This document shows positions 7,085 to 7,752 of a stretch of DNA of 7,752 nt, piece by piece. A program made the position numbers and the translations under genes. The stretch lies in contig DATACZ010000198.1 in assembly GCA_036258795.1 (NCBI GenBank), positions 1 to 7,752 of the forward strand, written 5' to 3'. This DNA is from DATACZ01 sp036258795. Its GTDB lineage: Bacteria > Actinomycetota > CADDZG01 > JAHWKV01. Every line of letters begins with the position of its first letter. Positions within the stretch are counted from its first letter, which is position 1. The notes below the pieces were generated by a model. The model ran no database searches and was not told where the DNA came from. It saw only the letters and a list, made by a program, of their open reading frames with translations.

Positions 7085-7519
7085 ATGCCGTATATCAGCC
7101 TGGTAACGCTCGGAGTGGATGACCTCTCACGAGCTATCGAATTCTACGAGCGGCTGGGGTGGAGGCGCTCATCGGCCTCGGTTGAAGGCACCGTCGCATT
7201 CCTCCTTGGAGGTCCTGTCGTACTGGCGCTGTGGGGGCGTGAGGACTTGGCCGCGGATGCAAAGCTGTCACTTCCTACATCGACTGAAGGTGACGCCGTT
7301 GCCCTGGCCATGAACGTGGGATCCGCCGAGGAGGTGGATCAGGTTATTGCGTCGGCGGGGGACGCTGGAGCAACGATTCCAAGAGGCGGTGAAGGGACGG
7401 ACTGGGGCGGCTACTCAGGGTATTTCATGGATCCGGATGGTCATCTTTGGGAGGTCGCTCACAATCCCTTTTGGGAGTTGCTTGAAGACGGGCGCATCGC
7501 CTTGCCCGACAGTGGGTAA
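7085..7519 (+). CDS. VOC/glyoxalase-fold small protein
   Basis: This 144-residue protein consists of two beta-alpha-beta-beta-beta modules. The first has LVTLGVDDLSRAIEFYERLGW (key part TLGVDDL at 8-14 and FYERLGW at 20-26). The second ends GGYSGYFMDPDGHLWEVAHNP, with the DPDGHLWE signature at 116-123. Of the four metal-ligand positions of glyoxalase I-type proteins only the last (Glu123) is clearly kept. The first-strand His position is Leu6, and the other two positions are also hydrophobic. A metal-dependent glyoxalase is therefore unlikely; ligand binding or an atypical activity is more plausible. The ATG start has AGGAGG (7075-7080) 4 nt upstream. This Shine-Dalgarno shares bases with the TAG stop of the glycosyltransferase (7074-7076), so translation is probably coupled. 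The frame is open well upstream, but that part overlaps the glycosyltransferase and is not expected to be translated. Confidence 0.9.
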   Translation: MPYISLVTLGVDDLSRAIEFYERLGWRRSSASVEGTVAFLLGGPVVLALWGREDLAADAKLSLPTSTEGDAVALAMNVGSAEEVDQVIASAGDAGATIPRGGEGTDWGGYSGYFMDPDGHLWEVAHNPFWELLEDGRIALPDSG

Positions 7520-7615
7520 TGTGACCCCTAGTCAAGGACCACCAGCCGGAGCCGAAGTCGCATGGCGCGAACCAAATAGACATAATTGAGTCATTAAAAG
7601 GGGGGTAGGCCAAAT
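7520..7615. other. Intergenic gap without a recognised gene
   Basis: No gene is supported here. It becomes more AT-rich after 7570 and includes CATAAT (7581-7586), which resembles a -10 box but has no convincing -35 partner. No terminator hairpin with a T-run follows the VOC gene. AAAAGGGGGG (7596-7605) is the purine-rich stretch ahead of the small ORF. Confidence 0.4.
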
Positions 7616-7708
7616 ATGAACATAGTTGCGTTGGGAGTTGGCTTTGGGCTGCTAACGCTTGTCTTAGCCATTCTTTTCGGCTTGGGCGGGGGTGGCGGCG
7701 CTTTTTAA
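7616..7708 (+). CDS. Small single-span membrane peptide (30 aa), hypothetical
   Basis: The ATG-to-TAA frame encodes 30 residues. It starts MNIVALGVGFGLL, continues TLVLAILFGL and ends GGGGGAF. Residues 3-23 form one uninterrupted hydrophobic stretch long enough to cross a membrane, and the tail is five glycines then Ala-Phe. There are no charged residues, so orientation cannot be predicted. A purine-rich Shine-Dalgarno (AGGGGGG, ending 7605) lies 10 nt upstream, with TAGG (7606-7609) closer. I recognise no family: it does not resemble KdpF or CydX as I know them. It is too short for composition alone to prove coding, but a start, a ribosome site, a stop and a clean transmembrane profile coincide. 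It might be the first gene of a downstream operon or a small subunit of a membrane complex encoded beyond the window. Confidence 0.5.
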   Translation: MNIVALGVGFGLLTLVLAILFGLGGGGGAF

Positions 7709-7752
7709 AGCCGTTTCCTCGGGCTGCGCCTAGCTGCAAGGCTGGCCGGCCC

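Noticed and set aside
7744..7751. GGCCGGCC palindrome at the window end as an attachment or regulatory site
   Set aside because: An 8-bp GC palindrome is expected by chance in GC-rich DNA, and the context is cut by the window edge.

Overview
The window is GC-rich, gene-dense chromosomal DNA. It has no tRNA, rRNA, CRISPR array or mobile element that I can see. The gene content (a large ATP-binding LuxR-type regulator, a class III nucleotide cyclase fused to a ferredoxin, GT2 and VOC proteins) and the codon choice suggest a member of the Actinomycetota or a similar high-GC lineage. This is inferred from style, not from a marker gene.

Layout. Positions 1-3186 (+) hold most of a large ATP-binding regulator. 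Its N-terminus lies outside the window. It has a Walker A/B ATPase, a long helical middle and a LuxR-type helix-turn-helix at the C-terminus. After a 48-bp gap with a strong Shine-Dalgarno comes 3235-3972 (+), a short 3-cysteine ferredoxin domain fused to a class III adenylate/guanylate cyclase domain. These two genes probably form one signalling unit. Converging on it with only 10 bp between is 3983-6253 (-), a 756-residue protein that looks like a six-hairpin (alpha/alpha-barrel) glycoside hydrolase of unknown specificity. A divergent intergenic region of about 118 bp separates it from a + strand pair: a GT2 glycosyltransferase (6372-7076) and a small VOC/glyoxalase-fold protein (7085-7519). 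The glycosyltransferase stop codon overlaps the Shine-Dalgarno of the VOC gene. The last 230 bp contain a 30-codon ORF for a single-membrane-span peptide with a glycine-rich tail (7616-7708).

How the parts may work together. The regulator and the ferredoxin-cyclase suggest a module that couples redox or iron-sulfur state to cyclic-nucleotide signalling and transcription. The glycosidase and glycosyltransferase suggest carbohydrate or glycolipid metabolism, but the sequence does not name the sugar.

The most unusual features are the ferredoxin-cyclase fusion with altered substrate-site residues, and two genes whose best-placed start codons appear to be non-AUG (ATT at 3235, ACG at 6372), each 6 nt after a good Shine-Dalgarno.
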